From Sinorhizobium alkalisoli (GTDB lineage: Bacteria > Pseudomonadota > Alphaproteobacteria > Rhizobiales > Rhizobiaceae), in NCBI RefSeq assembly GCF_008932245.1, contig NZ_CP034909.1:3482001-3546000 (forward strand): DNA of 64,000 bases, read 5' to 3'. A program made the translations under genes and the position numbers. Positions 27,881-36,430 of this stretch are shown here, piece by piece. How positions within the stretch are numbered: the stretch's first letter is position 1; every line of letters begins with the position of its first letter. The notes beneath the pieces are model-generated. The model did not search any database, was not told the DNA's origin, and saw nothing but the letters and a program-made list of their open reading frames with translations.

Positions 27881-28429
27881 ATGAGCTTCGTCATGCGTCA
27901 TGTCATTTTCAACGCCTCTGCCCTGCTATTGGCCATGTTCCTCGGAACGGCCCTGACGTCCGTCGCCCATGCCCAGGCGGCCAAGGGGCCGAGCGGACTG
28001 CCGCTCCCCCGCTTCGTCAGCCTGAAGGCGAGAAGCGTCAATCTCAGAATAGGCCCAAGCCTCGATTATGCGGTAGCGTTCCGCTATCTCAAGTCCGGCG
28101 TTCCGGTGGAGATCATCCAGGAATACGACAATTGGCGCCGTGTCCGCGATGCCGACGGGACGGAGGGCTGGGTCAACCAGGCGCTGCTTTCCGGCGACCG
28201 CACCGCCCTTGCCGCGCCATGGATGCGCGGCAAGGGCGAGGGCGTCTTCGTCAATCTAAGGCGCGATCCGCAGGGTACGGCGCCGATCGTCGCCCGTATG
28301 GAGCCGGGCGTGCAACTGCGCATCGGTGAATGCAACGGCGACTGGTGCCATGCCGAAACGCAAGGGGTGGAGGGCTGGATCGCGCAGAGCGAGATCTGGG
28401 GCGCGTACCCGGGCGAGGCCTTCAAATAG
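27881..28429 (+). CDS. Periplasmic SH3-domain protein
   Basis: 182-aa exported protein with a signal peptide (residues 1-31, ending in SVAHA-QA). Two bacterial SH3-like repeats follow: the first centres on SVNLRIGPSLDYAVAFRYLKSG, shortened here as VNLRIGP, and WRRVRDADGTEGWV; the second on VNLRRDPQGTAPIVARM and WCHAETQGVEGWI. Such repeats bind cell-wall or protein ligands in the envelope. The first of two close ATGs is used. It converges on the adenosine kinase gene. Confidence 0.85.
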   Translation: MSFVMRHVIFNASALLLAMFLGTALTSVAHAQAAKGPSGLPLPRFVSLKARSVNLRIGPSLDYAVAFRYLKSGVPVEIIQEYDNWRRVRDADGTEGWVNQALLSGDRTALAAPWMRGKGEGVFVNLRRDPQGTAPIVARMEPGVQLRIGECNGDWCHAETQGVEGWIAQSEIWGAYPGEAFK

Positions 28430-28443
28430 GCCTCGGCCTCGCC

Positions 28444-29436
28444 TCAGAGGAGCACGGCTTCCCTGGCTGCATCGGCGAGCGACACCATCGGCCGCGGCCC
28501 GATCTGGCCTATGACGATGCCCGCCGCCAGATTGCCGAGGCGGCTGCAGTCTTCGAGCGAGCGGCCGCTCGTATAGCCGTGGAGGAAGCCGGCGGCATAG
28601 AGGTCGCCGGCGCCGGTGGTGTCGACCACATTCCGGACTGCGCTTGCCCCCACCCGCACGCATTCGTTGCCGCGGATGACGACAGAGCCTTCCTCGCTCA
28701 GCGTCACGGCGGCGAGCTTGCAGTCCTTGGCGAGCTTCGCCAGTGCCAGGTCAAAATTCTCCGTTTTGTAAAGCGCCAGCGCTTCCTGCCGATTGGCGAA
28801 GACGATGTCGACGGTGCCCGAGCGCATCAGATCGAGGAACTCGTCGCGGTAACGGTGCACGCAGAAACTGTCGGACAGTGTCATCGCCGTTTCGCGGCCA
28901 TGCGCATGGGCAATGCGCGCGGCCTCGCGGATCGCATCCTTGGCGCGCGGCGGATCCCAGAGGTACCCTTCGAAATAGGTCAGCCTGGATTCGGCGACCA
29001 CATCGGCCTCGACATCCTCTGGACCAAGCTCGACGCAGGCGCCGAGATAGGTGTTCATCGAGCGTTCGCCGTCCTCGGTCACGAAGATCATCGAACGCGC
29101 GGTCGGCGGCACGGCTTCGAGCGGCTTCGTCTGGAAATGCACGCCCTGGGCGCGGATGTCATGGGTGAAGATCTGGCCGAGCTGGTCGTCGGCGATCTTG
29201 CCGAAATAGGCGGCACGCCCTCCGAGGCTGGCGACACCCGCCGCCGTATTGCCGGCGCTGCCGCCCGAGGCTTCGACCGCCGGGCCCATGCGTGAATAGA
29301 GCAGTTCCGCCCGCTCCGCGTCGATGAGGTTCATCGCGCCCTTGATGATGCCGTTCTCCACGAGGAAGTTGTCGTCGCAGCGCGCAATGATATCGACGAT
29401 GGCATTGCCGATCGTCAGAACATCGAATCTTGTCAT
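28444..29436 (-). CDS. PfkB family carbohydrate kinase, probable adenosine kinase
   Basis: 330-aa ribokinase-fold enzyme, similar to rhizobial adenosine kinases that convert adenosine to AMP. The GGSAGNTAAGVASLGG motif (about residues 58-73) and the catalytic DTTGAGDLYAAGFL near residue 270 with the base Asp are intact. N-terminus DVLTIGNAIVDI is typical for this branch. Other PfkB substrates such as ribose or inosine remain possible. Confidence 0.88.
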   Translation of the reverse strand: MTRFDVLTIGNAIVDIIARCDDNFLVENGIIKGAMNLIDAERAELLYSRMGPAVEASGGSAGNTAAGVASLGGRAAYFGKIADDQLGQIFTHDIRAQGVHFQTKPLEAVPPTARSMIFVTEDGERSMNTYLGACVELGPEDVEADVVAESRLTYFEGYLWDPPRAKDAIREAARIAHAHGRETAMTLSDSFCVHRYRDEFLDLMRSGTVDIVFANRQEALALYKTENFDLALAKLAKDCKLAAVTLSEEGSVVIRGNECVRVGASAVRNVVDTTGAGDLYAAGFLHGYTSGRSLEDCSRLGNLAAGIVIGQIGPRPMVSLADAAREAVLL

Positions 29437-29525
29437 GAGCCCCCGTCCGGTTTCCTGAATGGCCGGTAATCGTTAATACCGGTTTTCCGGGCATTTGGAA
29501 GCCGAAACGAGCAAAAGGGGCATAA

Positions 29526-29951
29526 TCACTTCGGCAGTGCCGTCGGCTCGTACAGTGCAGCGAATTCGCCGCTTGGCGGGATCGGCTTGATGATGTCGAT
29601 CATCACGCCGTTCGGATCGGCGGTGATGAAGTGACGCTGGCCGAACGCCTCGTCGCAGATCGGCTTCAGGATCGGAAGGCCGGCCGCCTGCGCATCTGCA
29701 TATAGCCGGTCCGGATCGTCGACCTCGAAATTCAGAAGCAGGCCGCTCGCAGGCGCCCTATGCGTTTCCGGCACGGTGGCGTGGCGGTAGTCGAGGATTG
29801 CGAGCGTCACATGCTCGTCCTCCGTCGATTGGAGATGCACATACCAGTCGCTCTTGAAGAGAGCCTGGAAGCGGAAATGGCCGATGTAGAAGTCGGACGT
29901 GCTCTGCACGTCGGCGGTCATGATCACGGGATAATAGCTTGTCGATTTCAT
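29526..29951 (-). CDS. VOC / glyoxalase-like domain protein
   Basis: 141-aa protein with the vicinal oxygen chelate fold: paired beta-alpha-beta-beta-beta modules, with [13 protein letters not shown] and the C-terminal [18 protein letters not shown]. Metal-binding positions are only partly recognisable. The ATG at 29951 follows GCGAGGAAAAGC; an upstream in-frame ATG at 30023 would lie within the divergent tetR gene and is rejected. It is divergent from the TetR gene with two matching operators between them, so it is likely its regulatory target. Confidence 0.82.
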   Translation of the reverse strand: MKSTSYYPVIMTADVQSTSDFYIGHFRFQALFKSDWYVHLQSTEDEHVTLAILDYRHATVPETHRAPASGLLLNFEVDDPDRLYADAQAAGLPILKPICDEAFGQRHFITADPNGVMIDIIKPIPPSGEFAALYEPTALPK

Positions 29952-29973
29952 GCTTTTCCTCGCCTCTCCAATT

Positions 29974-29992
29974 ACATACAATCTGCATGTAT
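29974..29992. promoter_or_regulatory. Palindromic operator 1 for TetR regulator
   Basis: ACATACAATCTGCATGTAT. The half-site ATACA pairs with TGTAT across 7 bases. The same pattern recurs exactly 27 bases downstream. It lies in the 66-bp gap between the divergent VOC and tetR genes. Confidence 0.75.
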
Positions 29993-30000
29993 CATTATTA

Positions 30001-30019
30001 ACATACAGGCTGAATGTAT
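30001..30019. promoter_or_regulatory. Palindromic operator 2 overlapping the tetR start
   Basis: ACATACAGGCTGAATGTAT, matching operator 1 at 16 of 19 positions. Its right half-site includes the first two bases of the tetR ATG at 30018, so bound repressor would block tetR expression directly. Confidence 0.72.
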
Positions 30020-30611
30020 GCAAAGGAAAAGGCTCCGGAACACCAACCGGGAACGATCGGACAAAACGCGCACGGCCCTAATCGATGCCGCCCGCGAACT
30101 CTTCGTCGCAAAGGGTTATGCTGAAACGGCGACCCCGGAGGTCGTCGCTGCCGCAGGGCTGACGCGCGGTGCGCTCTACCATCATTTCGAAGACAAGAAG
30201 GCGCTGTTTCGGGCCGTGGTCGAAAAGGAGGCAGACAAGGTCGCCGCAACGATCGAAGAATTGGCTGGTGCGGGCCTCGCGCCACGCGAGACGCTCCTTG
30301 CGGGCGCCGCCGCCTATTTCGACGCCATGGCCGTTCCCGGCAGGGTCCGGCTCCTGCTGCTCGACGGACCGGCAGTCCTCGGCGTTACCGAGATGGCGGC
30401 GATCGACGCCGCTCATGGCGGACGAACGCTGGAGGAGGGGCTTGCGGCGGCCATGGCTCCGCGTCGTCTCGGCGACAAGGCCATCAAGGCGCTGGCCTTC
30501 CTGCTCTCGGCCGCTTTCGACCGGGCTGCGCTCGAGATCGATGCCGGCGCCGCGCGGGCGGACTATGCCTATGCGATCGACCGGCTGATCGATCGCCTGA
30601 TCGCACCGTGA
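30018..30611 (+). CDS. TetR family transcriptional regulator
   Basis: 197-aa repressor. The N-terminal helix-turn-helix is clear: [18 protein letters not shown], then [19 protein letters not shown] with the invariant [13 protein letters not shown] ending. The C-terminal ligand domain is generic. No ribosome binding site is visible, because the operator abuts the ATG; translation may be leaderless. It is expected to repress itself and the divergent VOC gene in response to an unknown small molecule. Confidence 0.9.
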   Translation: MQRKRLRNTNRERSDKTRTALIDAARELFVAKGYAETATPEVVAAAGLTRGALYHHFEDKKALFRAVVEKEADKVAATIEELAGAGLAPRETLLAGAAAYFDAMAVPGRVRLLLLDGPAVLGVTEMAAIDAAHGGRTLEEGLAAAMAPRRLGDKAIKALAFLLSAAFDRAALEIDAGAARADYAYAIDRLIDRLIAP

Positions 30612-30632
30612 AGACCGCGATTGCGCCGCCGG

Positions 30633-31400
30633 TCAGCCGGCGACGGGAAGGATCTGCGGCGGCAGTTCCACGAGCGGGGCCGGGATATCGCAGCTCTTCT
30701 CTGGCGATTTGCAGAGGTCGGCGATGACGCAGCGTTCGCATTCCGGCCGGCGCGCCTTGCAGACATAGCGGCCGTGCAGGATCAGCCAGTGATGCGCGTG
30801 ATAGAGATATTTTTCAGGGATCACGCGCAGCAGCTGCGCCTCGACCTCGTCCGGTGTCTTGCCGGGCGCCAGAAGTATGCGGTTGGCAATGCGAAAAATG
30901 TGCGTGTCGACGGCGATCGCCGCCTGACCGAAGGCCATCTGCAAGACGACGTTGGCGGTTTTGCGCCCGACCCCCGGCAGGGTGATCAGTTCCTCGCGCG
31001 TACGCGGGACTTCGCCGCCGAAGTCGCTAATCAGCTTTTTGCAGAGCGCAATGACGTTCTTCGCCTTATTGCGGTAGAGCCCGATCGTCTTGATGTAATC
31101 GCGCAGTCTCTCTTCGCCGAGCGCCAGCATTTTCTCCGGCGTGTCGGCAACGGCGAAGAGCGGGCGGGTCGCCCTGTTGACGCCGACGTCCGTTGCCTGG
31201 GCCGAAAGCGCGACGGCGACCAGCAGCGTGAAAGCATTGACATGCTCGAGCTCGCCCTTGGGATCCGGCCGCTGCACCGAGAAGCGGCGAAAGATTTCCT
31301 CGACTTCCGCCGTGCTGTAGGCGCTGCGCTTGCGTCCGGCGCGCCGCGGCGTCGCGGATTTCGACCTCAAGGCTCGCGGCGGTGATTTGACGTTTTTCAT
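30633..31400 (-). CDS. nth: Endonuclease III
   Basis: 255-aa DNA glycosylase/AP lyase that removes oxidised pyrimidines. The helix-hairpin-helix LPGVGRKTANVVL holds the catalytic Lys, and VDTHIFR holds the catalytic Asp. The C-terminal [4Fe-4S] ligands follow C-x6-C-x2-C-x5-C (from VCKARRPEC to CVIADLC). A basic N-terminal tail of about 30 residues is longer than in E. coli. The start at 31400 is only 22 bp from the divergent DUF2244 start. Confidence 0.96.
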   Translation of the reverse strand: MKNVKSPPRALRSKSATPRRAGRKRSAYSTAEVEEIFRRFSVQRPDPKGELEHVNAFTLLVAVALSAQATDVGVNRATRPLFAVADTPEKMLALGEERLRDYIKTIGLYRNKAKNVIALCKKLISDFGGEVPRTREELITLPGVGRKTANVVLQMAFGQAAIAVDTHIFRIANRILLAPGKTPDEVEAQLLRVIPEKYLYHAHHWLILHGRYVCKARRPECERCVIADLCKSPEKSCDIPAPLVELPPQILPVAG

Positions 31401-31414
31401 GGCGCATCTATAGT
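31387..31414 (+). promoter_or_regulatory. Promoter of DUF2244 gene, overlapping nth start
   Basis: TTGACG (31387-31392) and TATAGT (31409-31414) with a 16-bp spacer, each one mismatch from consensus. The A of the ATG at 31423 is nine bases after the -10, implying a leaderless mRNA. The palindromic CTATAG core also gives TATAGA on the minus strand six bases before the nth ATG. Confidence 0.65.
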
Positions 31415-31422
31415 CATTAGGT

Positions 31423-31935
31423 ATGACCGAAGGCAACGCCCAGCCACACATCGAGGACCAGCCGATCTTTTCGGCGGAGCTTACGCCGCATCGCTCCCTC
31501 GGCTTCAGGGGCTTTAAGATCCTGCTGATGATTGCCGGCGCGATGAGCCTCGTTCATACCGTCGTGTTCCTGGTCATCGGCGCCTGGCCGATCGTCTTCT
31601 TCTTCGGCCGGGATTTCTTCCTTCTTTTCGGCGCCTTCTGGCTAAACTACCACACGGCCCGCGCCCGCGAGGAGGTCAGCGTTTCGCGCACTGACGTCTC
31701 GGTCAAAAAGTTCGCACCGTCGGGGCGGATGACCGAGCACCGGTTCAACACTTTCTGGGCCCGTTTCATCATCAGGCGGCATCGGGAGATCGGTATCGTT
31801 TCGATGAGGATCGGCGGCCGTGGCCGGCAGATCGATATTGGCTCGTTCCTCAATCCCGACGACCGCGAAAGCTTTGCCCTTGCCTTTGCTCAGGCGCTCT
31901 CCACGGCCAGGTCGCGCAACTGCATGCGCCGCTGA
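31423..31935 (+). CDS. DUF2244 membrane protein
   Basis: 170-aa protein of the DUF2244 family, function unknown. Two adjacent membrane spans occupy residues about 33-55 and 58-78. A cytoplasmic domain follows with the pattern VSVKKFAPSGRMTEHRFNTFW and the ending IGSFLNPDDRESFALAFAQAL. It has no ribosome binding site and probably a leaderless transcript. Divergent from nth; not clearly linked in function. Confidence 0.82.
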   Translation: MTEGNAQPHIEDQPIFSAELTPHRSLGFRGFKILLMIAGAMSLVHTVVFLVIGAWPIVFFFGRDFFLLFGAFWLNYHTARAREEVSVSRTDVSVKKFAPSGRMTEHRFNTFWARFIIRRHREIGIVSMRIGGRGRQIDIGSFLNPDDRESFALAFAQALSTARSRNCMRR

Positions 31936-32012
31936 ATCGACTTCGATTTCAGGGCCCACAGTCATTCGATTGAATGAGTGCATTTTGCCTCCGAGGGACC
32001 CGCGGCGCCATG
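31935..32012. repeat. Degenerate mosaic repeat
   Basis: AATCGACTTCGATTTCAGGG followed by CGATTGAATG and GCATTTTGCCTCC. The same ordered words recur at 37934-38060 and partly at 41355, so this is a decayed copy of the mosaic family. Confidence 0.5.
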
Positions 32013-32088
32013 GGCATTCCACGCGACAGGAATCGGGTGGTTATCCGCTCCCCTGCGTGGTTAGCTGCGGCATGACAGGAGATCAGCC

Positions 32089-32961
32089 ATGAACGTCGCC
32101 ACATCCATCCCGACGGACATCACCCCCGACGGCACCGACTACGACACGGTCAGGCGTGTGATTGAGATGCTGACGGAGGACTATCGCGAACAGCCATCAC
32201 TCGAGAGGCTTGCCGGCCGGCTGGGTCAGTCGCCGACGCAATTGCAGAAGGTCTTTACCCGTTGGGCGGGCCTTTCGCCAAAGGCCTTTCTTCAGGCCGT
32301 CACGCTCGATCGTGCCAAGCGGCTGCTGCGCGAGGAAGACATGCCGCTCCTGGAGGCGAGTATCGAAGTCGGACTCTCCGGACCGGGACGGCTTCACGAT
32401 CTCTTCGTCACGCATGAGGCGATGTCGCCCGGCGAATGGAAGGCGCGCGGCGGCGGCTTGACCATTCGCTACGGCTATCACCCGTCGCCGTTCGGAACGG
32501 CATTGGTGATGGTGACCGATCGCGGGCTTGCGGGTCTTGCCTTTGCCGATCCCGGCGAGGAGCGCGCAAGCTTCGAGGATATGGCGCGCCGGTGGCCGAA
32601 TGCGGCCTATATCGAGGACAGCGCGGCGACGACCCGCTATGCCGCTCGCATCTTCGATTCGGATCGCTGGTCAGCCGAGGAGCCGCTCCGGATCTTCCTG
32701 ATCGGCTCGGATTTTCAGGTGAGGGTCTGGCAGGCGCTGTTGAAGGTGCCTTTCGGCAAGGCCACGACCTATTCCCGGATCGCGGACGAGATCGGCCAGC
32801 CGTCGGCGTCCCGGGCCGTCGGCGCGGCTGTCGGCCGTAACCCGATCTCCTTCGTCGTGCCCTGCCACCGCGCGCTTGGCAAGGGTGGCGAGCTCACCGG
32901 CTACCATTGGGGCCTGACGCGCAAACGCGCGATTCTCGGTTGGGAAGCAGGAAGGGCGTGA
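32089..32961 (+). CDS. Ada-like methylated-DNA-protein cysteine methyltransferase with AraC-type HTH
   Basis: 290-aa suicide repair protein for O6-methylguanine. An AraC-type helix-turn-helix covers about residues 20-118 (LAGRLGQSPTQLQKVF, then MSPGEWK). The methyltransferase domain follows, with the acceptor Cys259 in VVPCHRAL and FQVRVWQALLKVPFG before it. The N-terminal zinc domain of full Ada, which senses methylphosphotriesters, is absent, so induction by that route should not occur. ATG at 32089 follows CAGGAGA. Convergent with gpmA. Confidence 0.92.
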   Translation: MNVATSIPTDITPDGTDYDTVRRVIEMLTEDYREQPSLERLAGRLGQSPTQLQKVFTRWAGLSPKAFLQAVTLDRAKRLLREEDMPLLEASIEVGLSGPGRLHDLFVTHEAMSPGEWKARGGGLTIRYGYHPSPFGTALVMVTDRGLAGLAFADPGEERASFEDMARRWPNAAYIEDSAATTRYAARIFDSDRWSAEEPLRIFLIGSDFQVRVWQALLKVPFGKATTYSRIADEIGQPSASRAVGAAVGRNPISFVVPCHRALGKGGELTGYHWGLTRKRAILGWEAGRA

Positions 32962-32967
32962 GGCGAT

Positions 32968-32994
32968 AAAAGGGGCGCCGCGGCGCCCCTTTCT
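32968..32994. terminator. Bidirectional terminator between Ada-like gene and gpmA
   Basis: AAAGGGGCGCCG/CGGCGCCCCTTT is a perfect 12-bp stem with T/A tracts on both sides, placed between two convergent genes. Confidence 0.85.
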
Positions 32995-33014
32995 TGAAAA
33001 CAGATATATGGCGC

Positions 33015-33650
33015 TCAATGCGCGCCCGACATGTCGCCGAGCACTTCCTTGGAGGCGACCGTGGAGTCCGACTTCAGCTTGTAGACCATCGGCACGCCGG
33101 TCGCGAGGTTGAGGTTCAGGACTTCTTCCTTCGTGAGCCGGTCGAGCACCATGACGAGCGCGCGCAGCGAGTTGCCGTGGGCAGCGACCAGCACCTTCTC
33201 GCCGGAAAGCACGCGCGGCAGGATGTCGGTCAGATAGTAGGGCCAGACGCGGGCACCGGTGTCGCGCAGGCTCTCGCCGCCGGGCGGCGGCACGTCATAG
33301 GAGCGGCGCCAGATGTGGACCTGCTCCTCGCCCCATTTCTTGCGGGCGTCATCCTTGTTGAGCCCGGAGAGATCGCCGTAGTCGCGCTCGTTGAGCGCCT
33401 CGTCGCGGATCGTTTCCAGCGACGATTGACCGACGGCGTCGAGCACCAGCTGGCAGGTCCGCTGCGCGCGGACGAGGGAGGAGGTGAAGGCGATGTCGAA
33501 CTTGATGCCGTAGTCCGCGAGCGCCTTGCCGCCCCTCTTCGCCTCTTCGACGCCGAGCTCGGTCAGGTCCGGATCGCGCCAGCCGGTGAACAGGTTCTTC
33601 AGGTTCCAGTCGCTCTGGCCGTGCCGGACGAGGACGAGTGTGCCGCTCAT
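33015..33650 (-). CDS. gpmA: 2,3-bisphosphoglycerate-dependent phosphoglycerate mutase
   Basis: 211-aa glycolytic enzyme interconverting 3- and 2-phosphoglycerate. The phosphorylated His10 is in [10 protein letters not shown], and the second active-site region is [13 protein letters not shown]. The C-terminus is shorter than in E. coli (about 250 aa), as is usual in alphaproteobacteria. The ATG at 33650 follows GAGGAAAT. It closes the mgsA-glk-ABC-dapB-gpmA run, 29 bases after dapB. Confidence 0.95.
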   Translation of the reverse strand: MSGTLVLVRHGQSDWNLKNLFTGWRDPDLTELGVEEAKRGGKALADYGIKFDIAFTSSLVRAQRTCQLVLDAVGQSSLETIRDEALNERDYGDLSGLNKDDARKKWGEEQVHIWRRSYDVPPPGGESLRDTGARVWPYYLTDILPRVLSGEKVLVAAHGNSLRALVMVLDRLTKEEVLNLNLATGVPMVYKLKSDSTVASKEVLGDMSGAH

Positions 33651-33679
33651 TTCGATTTCCTCTTCAAGAGATTGATGGA

Positions 33680-34498
33680 TCAGTTGAGCCCGAGAACGTC
33701 GAGCATGGAATAGAAACCGGGCTTTCGGTCGCGAGCCCAGAGCGCCGCCGTGACGGCGCCGCGCGCGAAAATCGCGCGATCCGTGGCGCTGTGCGACAGC
33801 GTCACCACCTCGCCCTCGCCGGCGAGCATGACGGAGTGCTCGCCGATGACCGATCCGCCGCGCAGCGTCGCAAAACCGATCGTCCCCTGCGGCCGGGCGC
33901 CCGTATGACCGTCGCGCACCCGAACGGAATGGTCCCTGAGGTCGATCCCCCGTCCCTTGGCCGCCGCCTCGCCGAGGAGGAGCGCCGTCCCGGATGGCGC
34001 GTCGACCTTGTGCCTGTGGTGCATTTCCAGGATCTCGATGTCCCATTGGGCAGCGGCAAGGGCGCGCGCCGCCGTTTCCGTCAGCACGCCGAGCAGATTG
34101 ACGCCGAGGCTCATATTGCCGGACTTGACGACGCGGGCGTGGCGGGCGGCGGCGCGGATCTTCATCTCGTCGTCCGCAGAACATCCGGTCGTGCCCACGA
34201 CATGGACGATTCGCGCCTGGGCGGCAAGGCCCGCAAACTCGACGGTGCCGGCCGGGGCGGTGAAATCAAGCACGCCGTCGGCGTGAAGAAAGGCCTCGAG
34301 CGGATCGTCCGTGACCGGAATTCCGATTGCGCCGAGACCGGCAAGCTCGCCGGCGTCGCGGCCGATAAAGGGCGAACCGGGCCGCTCGACCGCCGCCTGC
34401 AGCCGCACCCCTTCCATGCCGGCGACGGTCCGGATCAGCGTCTGCCCCATTCGACCACCCGCGCCGACCACCACGAGCTTCATCTCCGTTTCGCTCAT
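33680..34498 (-). CDS. dapB: 4-hydroxy-tetrahydrodipicolinate reductase
   Basis: 272-aa NAD(P)H-dependent enzyme of the lysine and meso-diaminopimelate pathway, which also feeds peptidoglycan. The dinucleotide-binding GAGGRMGQ is at residues 11-18. The catalytic segment [15 protein letters not shown], with the His pair and Lys, is intact. Length is typical. It lies 18 bases after the ABC transporter stop and 29 bases before gpmA. Confidence 0.97.
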   Translation of the reverse strand: MSETEMKLVVVGAGGRMGQTLIRTVAGMEGVRLQAAVERPGSPFIGRDAGELAGLGAIGIPVTDDPLEAFLHADGVLDFTAPAGTVEFAGLAAQARIVHVVGTTGCSADDEMKIRAAARHARVVKSGNMSLGVNLLGVLTETAARALAAAQWDIEILEMHHRHKVDAPSGTALLLGEAAAKGRGIDLRDHSVRVRDGHTGARPQGTIGFATLRGGSVIGEHSVMLAGEGEVVTLSHSATDRAIFARGAVTAALWARDRKPGFYSMLDVLGLN

Positions 34499-34516
34499 CG
34501 TCGCTGTCCTCGCTTC

Positions 34517-36319
34517 TTACAGGATTTCGGCCTCGGCGGTGGCGTCCGAGCTGTGGCCTTGCAGATTGTGCAGGCGAGCGTAGAGCCCGTCCGGACGCCG
34601 CGCAAGCTCGTCATGGGCGCCTTCTTCCACGACGCGGCCATCGCTCATGACGACGATCCTGTCTGCGTTCACGATGGTGGAGAGCCGGTGGGCGATGACG
34701 ATGACGGTGCGGCCGCTCATGGCATGGTCGAGCGCCTTCTGGACGGCCGCTTCCGACTCGGTGTCGAGTGCCGACGTCGCCTCGTCAAGAAGAAGAATGG
34801 GCGCGTTGCGCACCAGCGCCCGGGCGATCGACAGGCGCTGACGCTGACCGCCGGAAAGGGTCACGCCATGCTCCCCGACCGGCGTGTCGTAGCCCTGCGG
34901 CTGCGCCAGGATGAAGTCATGCGCATAGGCAAGCCGCGCGGCCTCCTCGATTTCCGCGTCGGTGGCATCCGGGCGGCCATAGCGGATGTTGTCGCGGATC
35001 GAGCCTTCGAACAGGTAGGGCTGCTGCGAGACATAGGCGAGCCCGTTGCGCAGCGACTGCTTGGTGACGCCGGCGATGTCCTGGCCGTCGATCAGGATCT
35101 GACCCGACTGCGGATCGTAGAAGCGCGGTATAAGGCTGATGATCGTCGACTTTCCGGCGCCCGAGGGGCCGACAAGCGCCGTTGTCTTGCCGCCCTCGGC
35201 GCGGAAGCTGACGCCCTTGAGGATCTCGTCGCCATTGCCATAGGCAAAGCGCACGTCCTTTAGCTCGACTGTTGCCGCGCCAAGCTTCAGCTCGGTCGCG
35301 TCGGGCCGGTCCCGCTGATGGGGAACCGTGTCGAGGACCTCGTAGATCATGCGCGCATTGACGGCGGCGCGTTCGAGCGACACCTGCAGGCGCGCCAGCC
35401 GCCGGGCCGGATCGTAGGCCATCAGCAGCGCGGCGACGAAAGCAAAGAAGGCGCCCGGCGGGACGTTGTAATAGATGGTCCGGAAGGCGGCATAGGCAAG
35501 CACGCTGGAGATGGCGAGCCCGGCAAAGGTTTCCGTCATCGGCGCCGTTCGCTCGCTGAGCCGCGCGATCCGGTTCGCCCGGTTTTCGGCGCGGTCGATG
35601 ATCGACTCGACCTTGCGGCGCAACTGGTCCTCCATCGTGAAGGCCTTGACGATGGTGACGCCCTGGATGGTCTCCTGCATTGCCCCGAGAACGCGGCTGT
35701 TGACCTCGACAGACTCGCGCGTTGCCGCCCGCAGGCGCCTGGAAATGTAGCGCAGGCCGAAAAGCAGGGGCGGCGCGACGAGGAAGACGATCAGCGAGAG
35801 CAGCCAGTCCTTGCTGAACATGACGGCGATCAGGCCGATGAGGGTCAGAAAGTCGCGCGCGATCGACGTCACGGTCATGTTCAGGACGTCGCGGATGCCG
35901 CTGACGTTCTGGCTGATCTTTGCGGCAAACTGCGCCGAGCGATGCTCGTGGAAATAGCCGACGCTGAGCGCCATGAGATGCGCATAAAGCCGCCGCTGAT
36001 AGCGTGCGACGATGTTGTTGCCGATCTTCGAGAGCGCCACGGCCTGCCCGTAGGTGGCGAGCCCGCGCAGGACGAAGGCGGCAAAGATGGCGCCGCAGAT
36101 CAGGAGCACGATATCGGACCGCCGGTTGGCGAAGGCCTCGTTGACCACGGTTTCCATGATCCAGGCCGTGAAGCCCGTCGTGGCTGCCACCACCACCAGG
36201 CATAGAATGGCAAAGGCATAGCCACGAACGTGATCGCGGCCATTCTCGGCAATGATGCGCCGCAGAATTCCGCTGATGGTTTCGGAATCGACTGCGCGCT
36301 CTTTTCTATCCCTGGCGTT
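34517..36319 (-). CDS. ABC exporter, fused permease and ATPase (MsbA-like)
   Basis: About 600-aa half-transporter. Six membrane spans lie in the first 300 residues (first near AFAILCLVVVAATTGF). The nucleotide-binding domain has Walker A GPSGAGKST, signature LSGGQRQR, Walker B ILLLDEATSALD and the H-loop in VIAHRLSTI. The start is uncertain: no ATG precedes the conserved region, so the TTG at 36319 is used here, with a GTG at 36370 as alternative. Lipid or drug export are both possible. It lies inside the glk-dapB run. Confidence 0.88.
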   Translation of the reverse strand, partial: NARDRKERAVDSETISGILRRIIAENGRDHVRGYAFAILCLVVVAATTGFTAWIMETVVNEAFANRRSDIVLLICGAIFAAFVLRGLATYGQAVALSKIGNNIVARYQRRLYAHLMALSVGYFHEHRSAQFAAKISQNVSGIRDVLNMTVTSIARDFLTLIGLIAVMFSKDWLLSLIVFLVAPPLLFGLRYISRRLRAATRESVEVNSRVLGAMQETIQGVTIVKAFTMEDQLRRKVESIIDRAENRANRIARLSERTAPMTETFAGLAISSVLAYAAFRTIYYNVPPGAFFAFVAALLMAYDPARRLARLQVSLERAAVNARMIYEVLDTVPHQRDRPDATELKLGAATVELKDVRFAYGNGDEILKGVSFRAEGGKTTALVGPSGAGKSTIISLIPRFYDPQSGQILIDGQDIAGVTKQSLRNGLAYVSQQPYLFEGSIRDNIRYGRPDATDAEIEEAARLAYAHDFILAQPQGYDTPVGEHGVTLSGGQRQRLSIARALVRNAPILLLDEATSALDTESEAAVQKALDHAMSGRTVIVIAHRLSTIVNADRIVVMSDGRVVEEGAHDELARRPDGLYARLHNLQGHSSDATAEAEIL

Positions 36320-36430
36320 CAATAAGCCCGTCTTCCCTGCCTCGAAGTGGCAGCCGCACGCCGGCGCCACGCGTCGGGGCTCTATAGTGGTTTGAAGCCC
36401 CGTTGGCGAGTCTTTGCGACGATCGTCACG

